Source: Choristoneura fumiferana
Lineage: Eukaryota > Arthropoda > Insecta > Lepidoptera > Tortricidae
Assembly: GCF_025370935.1 (NCBI RefSeq)
Contig: NC_133472.1
Location: 26,956,401 to 27,020,400 of the forward strand
Length of the DNA: 64,000 nt
Direction: 5' to 3'
In this document: piece by piece, positions 54,565 through 64,000 of the stretch
Layout of the letters: each line of letters begins with the position of its first letter
Position numbering within the stretch: position 1 is the first letter of the stretch
Position numbers and translations under genes: made by a program
The notes under the pieces: model-generated
What the model saw: the letters and a program-made list of their open reading frames with translations, nothing else
Databases searched by the model: none
What the model was told of the DNA's origin: nothing

Positions 54565-56176
54565 AGGTTATATATTTACGGCGAACTAAGTGAAGTTTTG
54601 CAAGGTAGTGGCGTTTAGTTCCGTTTTCAGCCACGTTCATTAAGATCTTTGTCGATTAATAGAGGTACGGTTTTACAACTGCCCAGTTAACCTCTTGAGT
54701 TGAGAGTTGAAGTGAATGATTGATTACTCACTCAGCTACAAAAAGAACTGATTTCGCAAAAAGAGATTGAATGAAATGAATGAGTAAATGTCAAAATCCT
54801 GCTGTCAACGAAACGAACCGCTGAGCTGTGTGTGTAATCATTCACTTCAACTCTCGTGGCACTAACTATAGGAAGAGTTACAAAAGAAAGTAGAATGGTT
54901 TTATAATATTTTTTTAATGGATTAGAAGACCTAATTTTGTGTGTAGTTATTTTTGATAATTTTATATAAGTTTACGTATAATCGGTTTTATCAACCTGTG
55001 TAGAGCCATTAAAAATAAATACGGTTAGCGTGGATCGGAACGGTTGACCGCGCTCTACCTGCTCTACTATAGCCAAAATAGTCTCTATTCACTAAGGCAC
55101 TAGGTCATTTTAAGTTTATTATGAAATGAAGTATTATGGCCTTCAAACTCGTAAAAAATGTTGTTAGAGCTATGATGCAGATATACACGTGAAAGGTTAT
55201 TTTTATGTTATTTATTGTTCTCTACCAACAACGTTTGACAGATAATTTCCGTTCTAACTCTAACTTGAAAGAAGGTTCTGTTATTAAGTTCCAAATGTGG
55301 TGTAGATGCCTTAACCTCTTGATTCATAAAGCAATTAAGTGACTAGATAAGTTAAAGTTTTGTTGATAGTGTTAAATGTGATATTACGTTATATTCTTTC
55401 GAGTTCACGTATAAACGTAAGTTCTGTTATTTTACTTATACCTACTCTAAAAGTTATCTAAATGCGGTAGGTACTTAATGAGAACTAAGTAATAACTTTG
55501 CACTCAATATAACATGATAAATATATAATAATGTCAGGGTACAGATTTTTAAGTTATACCTTTGCTTATTTATACAACGACACATACGGATGACGTAATT
55601 AAGTGCGGCAAATTCAACAAGCAGAGAGCTTGGAAGGTGTATGAGTTGCAGTGACTCATACTTAGCCTTTTCCTTCGAAACTTACTCAACCAATTACTTA
55701 ATTAGGACAGTTAATTTTCAAGTTAAGTATTATTAAACTAACGTTCTATCAAATTTGGAAAATGCATAGTTTCATAAATACCGGAGAATAGTCTGTTTAT
55801 TATGTGTTTGAAATGGAAGCAGACCCTAAACAAAAATATCGTGACCTCAATTTCAAAACACTTTTTTTTGCATTTTATCAGCCGCACCTCGAACAAAAGA
55901 CAAGATTGTGCTCAGTTTATTATCACCGTTACATATCTACTCGTTTATCTGCAAAACACATTGACAGCTAATAATAATATAACTGTTAAGTAGAAAAGAA
56001 CAACAACTTGTATCTAAATCGATGGAACTAACAATTAAAGTACCTACCTACATACGTTTTAAATAATCGAATTAATTACAGCAAGAATGTTTAATATTTA
56101 TAAAATAAAAATAATTATCCGATTACTTACGTCGTGTAGAAGCGCAAAAAGTATAAAAATGTTTTACTCATTTCAG
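54565..56176. other. Upstream region of the scaffold-like gene
   Basis: It holds two TATTCACT/GAGTGAAT-rich stretches (54700-54860), where TTGAAGTGAATGATTGATTA and AATCATTCACTTCAACTCTC form an inverted repeat. A 5' non-coding exon must lie somewhere upstream, because 56177 begins after an acceptor, but it cannot be placed. Confidence 0.35.
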
Positions 56177-57934
56177 ATATTTCTTACGGCAAATGAAATA
56201 TGTCTGACAGCAGCCACAAACGTTCGAACAGCTTTCGGAAATTATTTCCAAGTCTGTTTTTTTCAAGCAAGGCTAAAGAAAAGACACATAAACATTCTCA
56301 AATAAAATTGAAAAAATCAAGTATTGATAATTCCTCGAATAGTAATCAGTACGAAAATCCTCGATCTGTAAAAGATGCTCCCAGTACAAATCATGATGTT
56401 GGGCGCATCTATGAAAATTTGGCAGTTGGACAATTCCGTAGTGAATTTAATTCATCGACGAATAATATTTCTTCTAGCAATCACTCTTCTAGCAGCACTC
56501 TAGTGTCGGAGAGTATTAAAAAGTGCCAAAATGGAAATTTACCCCTGACGCCAATGCACGACGACACAGCTAGGCCTCAAGTACCACGAAAACCAAACAA
56601 TGAACTGCCTACAACACGTAATCTTAATCAGAATGAGACATCTCCTACAAATCACTATCCTGATGTTTATTATCATTCTGTAGAGAAGTTAACAGAGAGA
56701 ATATTAGTATCACCAGTAGATGAAATTGAAATTCACAGAGCCGTAGAGTCCTATGCCAAACCAGCTTCTGTGGGTGCTGAAATAAAAAAAGTTAGCACAA
56801 AGTTCTTAATATCACCAAAAAAAGAAGCTGAAGTTAGAACTATTCAGCCAATAAGGGCTAGAAGTTTTTCGTTTGACAATAATAACAAAAACAAATGTAT
56901 ACGGGATTCAAGCCTTGATAAACATAATAACAATAGTGTAGAAAAAGTAAAGAAGTCTTATAACTATTCAGCCCCTACTTCTCCCATACCAACAAATCAC
57001 AAAATTCCAAATATGCCAAAAACTATTTCACCATATGGCCACGTAAGAAAATCGATGAACGAATCAGAAGAAAAGAAAAACTCTCTTAACCGGACTTGGC
57101 AAAAAACATCAGACCCGACAGCTATGTCAGTTCGAATCGGAGATTCAAATGACAGATTGAGAGATAACATTGGCAATGAACTTACAGACACAAAAGAAAA
57201 AGCACGGCAGAAGCTCGAAGCATTTTATTGGCAGAAATTAAGAGAATTGAAACAAAAAGAAGACGACTACTTGTTGAAACAATCGGTCAACCCCTCACTA
57301 AACAATTCTGTTTCAAACTATGATTCAAGTTTAAATTATAATTACAGCGTACCTCCATTATTGAAAGCTAATAGTTTACCACGAGAAAAAAATCCTGCAG
57401 TTGAATCTACTTATACAACGAGCTCCTTCTTAAGAGGAGCGCCGGAGCGACGAACCGATACTTCCATACGAAATAAGAGCTACTACACTGATGCTGATAT
57501 TATATACCGTCATCCCGAAAAGCTACATTGGATCCATAACAAAACAGCAGACCTACGTGGCGAAAATCCATTGCAAGCAGTACCTGAATTTAGAAAACAT
57601 TATGACCATCGATCCTTGAGCTTACAACCAAAGCGAGTCAGTTTTGAGGAACAGTACGACTATGAAAAGAAAAATACTCCCCTGGAAAAACTTCCTTTTT
57701 CAGATGACACTCGTACTAGGATATTAAATGGGAGATCAAACAGGATGTTGATGATCCCGCCGCGTCCTCCAGTTCGAACGACAAGTGTCAACAAAAGCAA
57801 TAAAATTGTATATAATCACAGAATAATCAATCCAGCCAGTGCAAGCCACTCGCTATATTCAGAGTCAGAAAGTGGGTCGGAAGCCGGTGAAATACAGCGG
57901 ATATTACACAGCAGTATGCGGAAAAGAACTAATG
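56177..57934 (+). CDS. Scaffold-like disordered protein, N-terminal coding exon
   Basis: The acceptor TTTTACTCATTTCAG is followed by 23 non-coding bases with an in-frame TGA, then ATG at 56200. The frame is open for 578 codons plus one base to a donor AACTAATG|GTAAGT. The product is Ser/Asn/Lys-rich with little predicted structure. Visible motifs: basic, Phe-containing N-terminus (FRKLFPSLFFSSK, 12-24); YENP (51) and YENL (71), of Grb2-SH2 type; PQVPRK (126-131) and PPRPPVR (520-526), class II SH3 ligands; RARSFSFD (219-226); a charged helix/coiled-coil candidate at 329-362 (KEKARQKLEAFYWQKLRELK); an acidic Ser run at 551-562. This suggests a cytoskeletal or junctional adaptor. I do not recognise the family. 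The 3' exons lie beyond or were not seen. Confidence 0.75.
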
Positions 57935-58013
57935 GTAAGTATTTTTCTGAATTATTTTTAATCGAAATTGCATTATACAAACAGTAAAATTAATAAATAG
58001 TACATTGTGCATT

Positions 58014-58092
58014 AAGGGGCGTCAGAAGGGGATTACTAACGAGATTCTATTAGATTTAGTGACCCGAGTTTGTAATCCCCTTACGGCCCGTG
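58014..58092. repeat. Short inverted repeat, AGGGGATTAC / GTAATCCCCT
   Basis: TAAGGGGCGTCAGAAGGGGA and TTTGTAATCCCCTTACGGCC form arms around 45 bp. It lies in the intron 80 bp after the donor at 57934. Probably a small MITE. Confidence 0.45.
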
Positions 58093-58246
58093 AATCGTGA
58101 TACACACAATGATTTTTATCAAATTGCGAGAAAAAAAAGCAAAAAAAAAAATTATTGATTATTGAGTGTCCAAATACTTCACAGCTCAGCCGAAGCAAGA
58201 CGCTAAGAAAACAACTGAATATAATATGGCTATCCGCCAATACAGG

Positions 58247-58367
58247 GGGCTACTACGAAATTCGAAAATCGAAGTTCGAACCGTACCGTCCCTCTCACTC
58301 TCGTATTGAATATTATTAGCGTCAGGAAAACGATATGAACTTCGATTTTCGAATTTCGTGGTAGCCG
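58247..58367. mobile_element. Palindromic MITE, GGCTACTACGAAATTCGAAA ends
   Basis: GGCTACTACGAAATTCGAAA and ATCGAAGTTC at the left are matched by GAACTTCGATTTTCGAATTT and CGTGGTAGCC at the right: 30-bp arms with one mismatch. It is non-coding; the minus-strand frame across it is a by-product. Confidence 0.8.
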
Positions 58368-58974
58368 TAGTCATGGACGTACTACCTAAACCGGACCGAG
58401 CACTTGCAGCTCAAAAGCACGACGTTCGAGATAGTTAGTACCGATGCCCTTTGTCCCTTTCAATAGGGTGACCTGACCAGACCATACCTAAGATTTTTGT
58501 GAGACAAGTTCAATCTTCCTGCTCATTGTTTATTATAATCACTGAAGTTTTTCACTAGCTATGGGAAATTTCTAAGGGATTAGGGATGGATTACGAAATA
58601 AATAATACAAATAGTCCAAGGTTTCAATTTATTAATGTGAAATAACAAGTGCAGCGACTAAAGTTGTCTTTGGAATCTGCAACGGAAAGTCTTTTTTTGT
58701 GTGTAGTTAAGCAACGGGTTAATAAAATTGCTTATGCAAGGCAATATGCCACTTTACAACATCAACAAATTATGAAAAATCGTGAGCCAACTTACGAACA
58801 ATAATTAACATAACTCAGCTGCCGATAATTATATTATCTTCTAAATTGATTATTTTGCAACTAATATTGTAAATCAGCTACTTTATTTAATAATAGTACT
58901 ACAGTAAGGACACACAATACAAAAATCATGGTCAACATCAGTCTCTCTCTCTCTTCAAGTGCCTCTCCAACTAG
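58368..58974. other. No gene recognised
   Basis: Probable intron of the scaffold-like gene; AT-rich. A (TC)n run lies at 58939-58956, next to the RTE relic. Confidence 0.4.
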
Positions 58975-59905
58975 TGAAGGTTGGCAGTCAGCTCCGCATA
59001 TCAGATTCGGTCTTTTGCCAGTCTAAAAAGCTCCGCGGCGCTTTTAACACCCGTCCATTCCCGGACATTGCGTAGCCACGATTTCTTCCTACGACCCACT
59101 GCTCTTTTGCCTGCCACTTTGCCCATCATTATCAGTTGCAAGAGTTCGTATCTGTCATGTCTTAATACGTGACCCAGATAGGCAACTTTTCTTTTTTTGA
59201 TGGTCTGCATTAATTGGCGTGACCTCCCAGCACGGTGTAGCACTTCAACGTTGGTCACTCGATGTGTCCAGCTAATGGCCAACATGCGTCTATAGGCCCA
59301 CATTTCAAATGCTTCGATACGTTTCCGGAGATCCTCTTTAATTGTCCAAGCCTCACACCCGTAAAGAAGTATAGGCCATATATAACATTGAAGTAGGCGA
59401 GTGCGCAGTGATATTTTAAGGCTGCGACTGCAAAGAACCTTTCTCATCTCATTGAAGGCACTACGGGCGATTTCAATACGGGTCCTTATTTCACAATCAC
59501 TGTCCCAGTCTTCATTCACCCAAGTGCCCAGATACTTATATGTATTTACGCACCCGCTCCAGTCTCCTGCCTGCCACAGAAATCACGGGATGTATATAGT
59601 CTCCTTCTTAGTGATCACCATGACCTTCGTCTTGGAGACATTCATTTGCCCGGTTTTAGATGTTCTGCGTTTATATCATTCACTTTCTTTTTCAATTGGC
59701 TCCATGCCTCCGCAACTGATTCGTGATCCACCTGGCTTGCATTTACCGCCCACTCATTGATGTCATTCGAAACTTTTGCTCTTATTTCTGGCTCTTTAAT
59801 TTTGCTTATATCGACCATAATCCTTGGGACCTTGAGAGACTGATAAGCTCGTCTTTTGACGAATATCGAAGGTTTTTCTTGATTATTTTTCTGTCGCTCT
59901 GACCA
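58975..59905 (-). mobile_element. Internally deleted RTE-type LINE relic
   Basis: The minus strand encodes, from 59905 downward, a segment IKEPEIRAKVSNDINEWAVN and then, after AEHLKPGK, MNVSKTKVMVITKKETIYIP, a stop, TYKYLGTWVNEDWDSDCEIR, TRIEIARSAFNEMRKVLCSR, LYGCEAWTIKEDLRKRIEAF and GHVLRHDRYELLQLIMMGKV. KTKVMV and YKYLG are RTE polymerase C-terminal motifs and LYGCEAW is the following domain. The catalytic palm (FADD) region is absent, so about a third of the protein has been deleted between the two blocks. Confidence 0.8.
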
Positions 59906-60359
59906 CAAACTTATTCAAATTAGCAGTTGATTCTTAGTCCGTATGTGCGTCAGTCTATAAAAACTATTTTCTTAGGCACGCTGCTAGAAGTTATATTTTA
60001 AATTCGTTCTCCATAAATAAGATTATAATGGTCTCTAGTATCTAACCATAAAAAGTCTTATCCCGTAAACAATCGAATCTAAGTTTTAAGTTCGCGCGAT
60101 CAAAAGATACCTACAGACTTTTTTTGAAAGTGTATTTTAATAATAAAAAAACTGCTTAATACAGCTGCGTCATTCGGTAAGAAGTAAGTGTTTAAGGCCT
60201 CACAATGCAAGTACTCGTAGGTATTTTAAAGAAAAAATCCGAAAGTCTATTTAGTACTATTCTGATGAGATTAACATGTACCTAATTTTTCAAAGAAATA
60301 ATTAGCATTAGTTATCATGACAAACAAGTTATTTGTTATGCAAGGCTGAAAAGTAACTG
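59906..60359. other. No gene recognised
   Basis: AT-rich; nothing supportable. Confidence 0.4.
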
Positions 60360-60545
60360 TTTGGCACGAGTGCTTATATTGAAACCCGAGCAAGCGGAAG
60401 ATTCTAGGATTGAACCACGAGCGAAGCGAGTGGTTCAAAAGAAGAATCCTAAGCGCAGTCAAGGGTTTCAAAGGCACGAGATACTGAACAATTTTACAGC
60501 CGAGCGGAACACACAATTTGTCACCTCACGACAGCGAGAAAAATA
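60360..60545. repeat. Dispersed repeat rich in GAGCGAAGCGAGTG words
   Basis: TGAACCACGAGCGAAGCGAG, TGGTTCAAAAGAAGAATCCT and similar short words recur. It resembles 16370-16560. Locally GC-rich, with an antiparallel pair of open frames that I regard as shadows. Confidence 0.4.
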
Positions 60546-61690
60546 GTAGGTAGATGGAAGAAAATAAATTGAACACTTATAAATCATTTTCAAGTTATTT
60601 TAGCTAGCTTATGCCAGCGGCTATTTGTAAATCCCAGAATTCTCATCCCATGGAAATATCTCAAAATACATCCACGTTCTTGTCTTTAAAAAGAGGGAAT
60701 CTTGAAGTCCAGGTAAAAGTTTAGTTTTCTAGATCCAGGGTTTGGGTTGGACGTTGATAAGTGAGTTAGCCAGTACTTTTTACATTTCATTATGCAAGTA
60801 GCTAAACCTACTTAAAGTTAAAATAATTAAGTATTGCTAGAATTCGTAATATTGACAGTGTGAACGAACTTTTTCCCTCCGGTAGGTGCATTCTGAATCT
60901 GACCACATATCTATCTACCTATTTGTCGTTATTTTTTGTGAACAAAGACGAAAAAACTTATTTAATAGAACAAAATAAATGTTATGTTTTTTTCGTTATG
61001 AATAAATAACAACAATAATAACAAGAATGAAAACACTAACGCATTTATATTAATGAAATAATTTATGACAAACCACGTTTCAGAACGTGTCACTGTGTTT
61101 TTATTCGTGTGTGTTTCCGAATCTCTTTTCATCCTTTGATATCTATTTTTTTCTTGTTTGTTCTGTATTTTAATTATAGACGCATTTGGAATAATTTCAG
61201 AAAACTGAAATGAGCTTTACCTATTTTTATTACTAAATAAATGTTTAGTAATAAGAATAAAATAACAGATTTCATTCAGATTTAAATATTACTTGAACAA
61301 ATGTAGGTATGACGAACTGTCTTTGTGAACACGTCAATATTCAACGCTTACTTCCTCAATCTCGTATCTACCCGAATTGTTTACAACAAATCAACACTCT
61401 ATTGTACCTACCTAACTAAAAGATAACATAAAGATGATTCTAAATGTGGCCAGATACGAGGTTGTGAAAGTAAGCGGTCGATACGTATTTTTAAGGGGGC
61501 AGCCGTTCACGATAACGTTCGAATTTCAAACTCTTTCCAGCCAAGAGGATAAAAAACGACTTTCCACGCAGATTTCGAAGGATAAAGAAAGCTTTTTCGA
61601 GCTAGTGAGGTGAAAAGTTAATTTTTCTCAAACATGCTATGTACCTAATGTTTATGTTGTGTTCCTTAAAACAGGCTTCAAAATATACTG
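60546..61690. other. No gene recognised
   Basis: AT-rich. At 61540-61615 a pyrimidine tract plus CCAG precedes 55 open bases and tandem stops. It could be a terminal exon of the scaffold-like gene in phase but is too short to support. Confidence 0.35.
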
Positions 61691-61710
61691 TTGCAGGCCT
61701 AGGCCTGCAA
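61691..61710. repeat. Perfect 20-bp palindrome
   Basis: TTGCAGGCCTAGGCCTGCAA is its own reverse complement. The flanks CTG and GGCAACAG extend the symmetry imperfectly. Confidence 0.75.
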
Positions 61711-62330
61711 GGCAACAGTCTTTTGTTTCAATGCAAAACGTCAAATATCCACGATAAAGGCCACATTATACACGACTTGAAATTAATAATCTGAATTTAT
61801 ATGGTTCATTTATTAGTTACTGAATAAATTCACAGGACTATGAATATTCTATATGTAAATATATAAATATTACCGACGCGTTTTACGTCAAATTACAATT
61901 TTATTTACTAAATTATTAATGTAGCTGAATAAATGGGCTGCAGTTCGTGTATATTGGCCCTAAAAGCCGAACAGCAAACACAATAAAAAAAAGGTTTTGG
62001 CGGGAAAATTGACGTGTCATTTTTTTTTGATTGACTGGACTTAAGGCTGTAGCTATTTTGCAATTAAGTTCCATTTTCATTTCATAAGTTTCGTTTAGAA
62101 ACGTGATTTTTTATTTTTGCAGTCCGTTATATGTTCATGTATTTTATAGCAATATGATTTTTTTGGGATTATTTTAACATTTTAAATCATGTTAGAATGA
62201 AATAAACACTTATATATATGGCAGTTATAATTTGAGTCTGGTTAAATTTTAGTTGTCTTACGAATAAAACATTGATTTCTAGGAGTTTTTATTTCTTTTA
62301 GGGCATGTTTGAAAAAAGCATACTATACAA
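61711..62330. other. No gene recognised
   Basis: AT-rich; nothing supportable. Confidence 0.4.
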
Positions 62331-62462
62331 GCCTCGGCGTGAAAGAACATATTATTATTGCCAGCCTCGTATAACTATCCGGCCTCGCTTCGCCCGGCCG
62401 TCTATACATACTCAGCCTGCAAGCCTTTCTTTCCCGGCCTCTGCAGTAATGTACTATTAAAC
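62331..62462 (+). repeat. GC-rich dispersed repeat ending CTTTCCCGGCCTCTGCAG
   Basis: AAGCCTCGGCGTGAAAGAAC, CCGGCCTCGCTTCGCCCGGC and TTCCCGGCCTCTGCAGTAAT form a GC-rich block. Its last 30 bp match 7309-7338. Confidence 0.45.
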
Positions 62463-64000
62463 GTCTAAGTTTCAAATAATTTATTTATTTACTATTAGGT
62501 CGATAAAGGACCGCTCTCAGTTAATGTAATTCTCGTATTCCGGAGTATGCCTAAGAGACTGCTCGATCGATTGTCATATTTATTATAACAGCTTCACCTC
62601 ACCCTCACTTCCGTTCCGTCGTTGACGATAATGAACACTCCTCATCTAATAACATCTCAAGAGGGTTGTTATTCTGGATGATTGACAACATTTGCAAAAT
62701 GTTTACCCTTGGTAACGATCGGATTGTTGAAGATTCAAGTAAATACATTGAGTACAGTCAGCTTTACTTCAGTACGGCACATGTTAGTTTTTGATGTTAA
62801 TTTTACCGAAAAATGTTAGAATCAGTCGGAAATATTGAAATAAATCTTAATAATCTTCAATAATGACATGGAAATTAATTTCAAAACACATAGCTCGAAG
62901 CTTAACCAAGCTTAAGCTTTACCAGTGTGCCCTTTTTCAATTTTAAAAATTTATAACATTAATAAAAAAGTGTTATTGTGTGATTTATTCAACTTTCGAC
63001 AGAAACTAAGGAAAACATTGAAATTTTAAGTCTGTAAGTACTATATTATGGAGATTGACCTACTTTAAAATGAAAATGTAAACCTTTTTCCTCCCTATCC
63101 CATGGGTATTTCTAGTGCAGTGCACTTCTCTGACCCTCGTAAATAAGTACGTCGCCCGCCGAACATCAGTTTCTACGCCCAGTGGTTTATGTTGTGCGTT
63201 TTCTAAGTCAATTAATATAAAAATTCTCTTACTTAATAGGAATTTAGTGACAACCTTTCAACACTTTTTAGTTCTTTAAACTATATTGTATATCAAACCA
63301 ATTTATAAAAAGTGTAAACAAACCGATTTCATCAAAATTCTTTTATAAACACCCACTGTTTTGAATCAATGACACATTTATCTATAATTCCTGTCTTTTA
63401 ACTAGAAGTCAAATCACCTTTTTCACTAAAATTCACTTGATTTTAATATTTAATTTACAATGGTGGAAAATTTTACATAGAATCGATTAATGCTCGATTG
63501 AATAAGCGATTTTTATTTAGGAACCTACTTAAAATTAAAAAAATAGTTACTTCTTTTTTAATTTAATAAATAGAGTTTGGATTTAAACCAAGTACTGTAA
63601 ATAATAAAATAGACAAAAATACTTTGATCTATTCAATTAATAAATTAATCGATTTACTGAACAGATTAATTAGTTTGCTAGGTTCTAGGTTTTGGTCGGG
63701 GTAATGGCATCTTTGTTTACACTTTATATAAATTGGATTTAAATAAAATATACCTTCTTGTATGCCAAATTTGAGGTATGTAAATATTCCCGTGGGAATA
63801 TCGAAAAAAAATTCAAGTTTCAGATGTTTCAGCTCGGCGATGATAAATCTGCCTGAATATATTACAAGCACAGGTATTTCGAAGCCACCGACTCCAATAT
63901 AGACTACATACGTAGTATTACATAGTGATCGTAACCATATATTTAAAAAAACAGAATTAGGTACCTAGCAGTAAGTTTGCGATGTACCTACATACGACCG
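62463..64000. other. No gene recognised
   Basis: AT-rich end of the window. 63788-63808 has TATTCCCGTGGGAATATCGA, one isolated fragment of the minisatellite word seen at 861. No exon is supported on either strand. Confidence 0.4.

Noticed and set aside
61540..61612. Possible last exon of the scaffold-like gene
   Set aside because: The phase and acceptor are acceptable, but the block is only 55 bp, highly basic and followed by tandem stops; no independent support.
1..64000. CRISPR array, prokaryotic operon, prophage or plasmid features
   Set aside because: No direct repeats with unique spacers, no polycistronic ORF packing, and clear eukaryotic splice sites and retroelements; the window is insect nuclear DNA.

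Overview
The window is eukaryotic and looks like a lepidopteran (moth or butterfly) nuclear scaffold. It is AT-rich, contains long introns with canonical GT/AG splice sites, has two runs of N (assembly gaps), and is packed with interspersed elements of kinds I associate with Lepidoptera: tRNA-derived SINEs, RTE-type non-LTR fragments ending in (GAT)n, short elements that begin ACTAGCTTTTGCCCGCG and end TATAATATTAGTAGGAT, CCGGCCAAG...GGAACCCTA elements, and many palindromic MITEs. There is no bacterial-style operon, CRISPR array or plasmid feature. Assignment to Lepidoptera is inference from repeat content and from one insect-type gene; no species is claimed.

Genes. (1) The one gene recognised with confidence is a minus-strand orthologue of SLC35B1 (Drosophila meigo), an ER nucleotide-sugar/nucleotide carrier. 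Six exons lie between 42890 and about 33250; the last short coding exon was not found, and the phases of exons 1 and 2 do not match. (2) A large plus-strand coding exon at 56200-57934 encodes a 578-residue, Ser/Asn-rich, probably disordered scaffold-like N-terminus; its 3' exons were not found here. (3) Two small plus-strand exons (18459-18577 and 19518-19616) have good splice sites and join in frame; they resemble the cytoplasmic tail of a class B (secretin-like) GPCR, which is a hypothesis. (4) Weaker candidates are a minus-strand exon just upstream of meigo (about 43270-43475), a THAP-domain first exon (20492-20590), and a short membrane-type ORF (17821-17964).

Layout. 1-7.6 kb: repeats only, including an element carrying a nine-unit dimeric minisatellite. 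8-15 kb: more element copies, an inverted-repeat element with a SINE inside it, and a 1-kb TIR element. 15-21 kb: the two putative GPCR exons and the THAP fragment among SINEs and MITEs. 21-32 kb: palindromic MITEs (one piggyBac-like with TTAA), a 14-unit 68-bp minisatellite, a SINE with a multiplied A-box region, and a 1.6-kb long inverted repeat. 33-43 kb: meigo, whose two largest introns hold RTE fragments, MITEs, minisatellites and a 3-kb element. 43-54 kb: MITEs, a LINE reverse-transcriptase relic broken by a gap, and a decayed THAP-like stretch. 54-64 kb: upstream region and coding exon of the scaffold-like gene, then a palindromic MITE, an internally deleted RTE relic and low-information AT-rich DNA.

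The genes do not form a pathway; they are neighbours in a repeat-rich region. The most informative structure is the nesting of mobile elements, several of which can be dated relative to each other because paired copies give filled and empty sites inside this same window.
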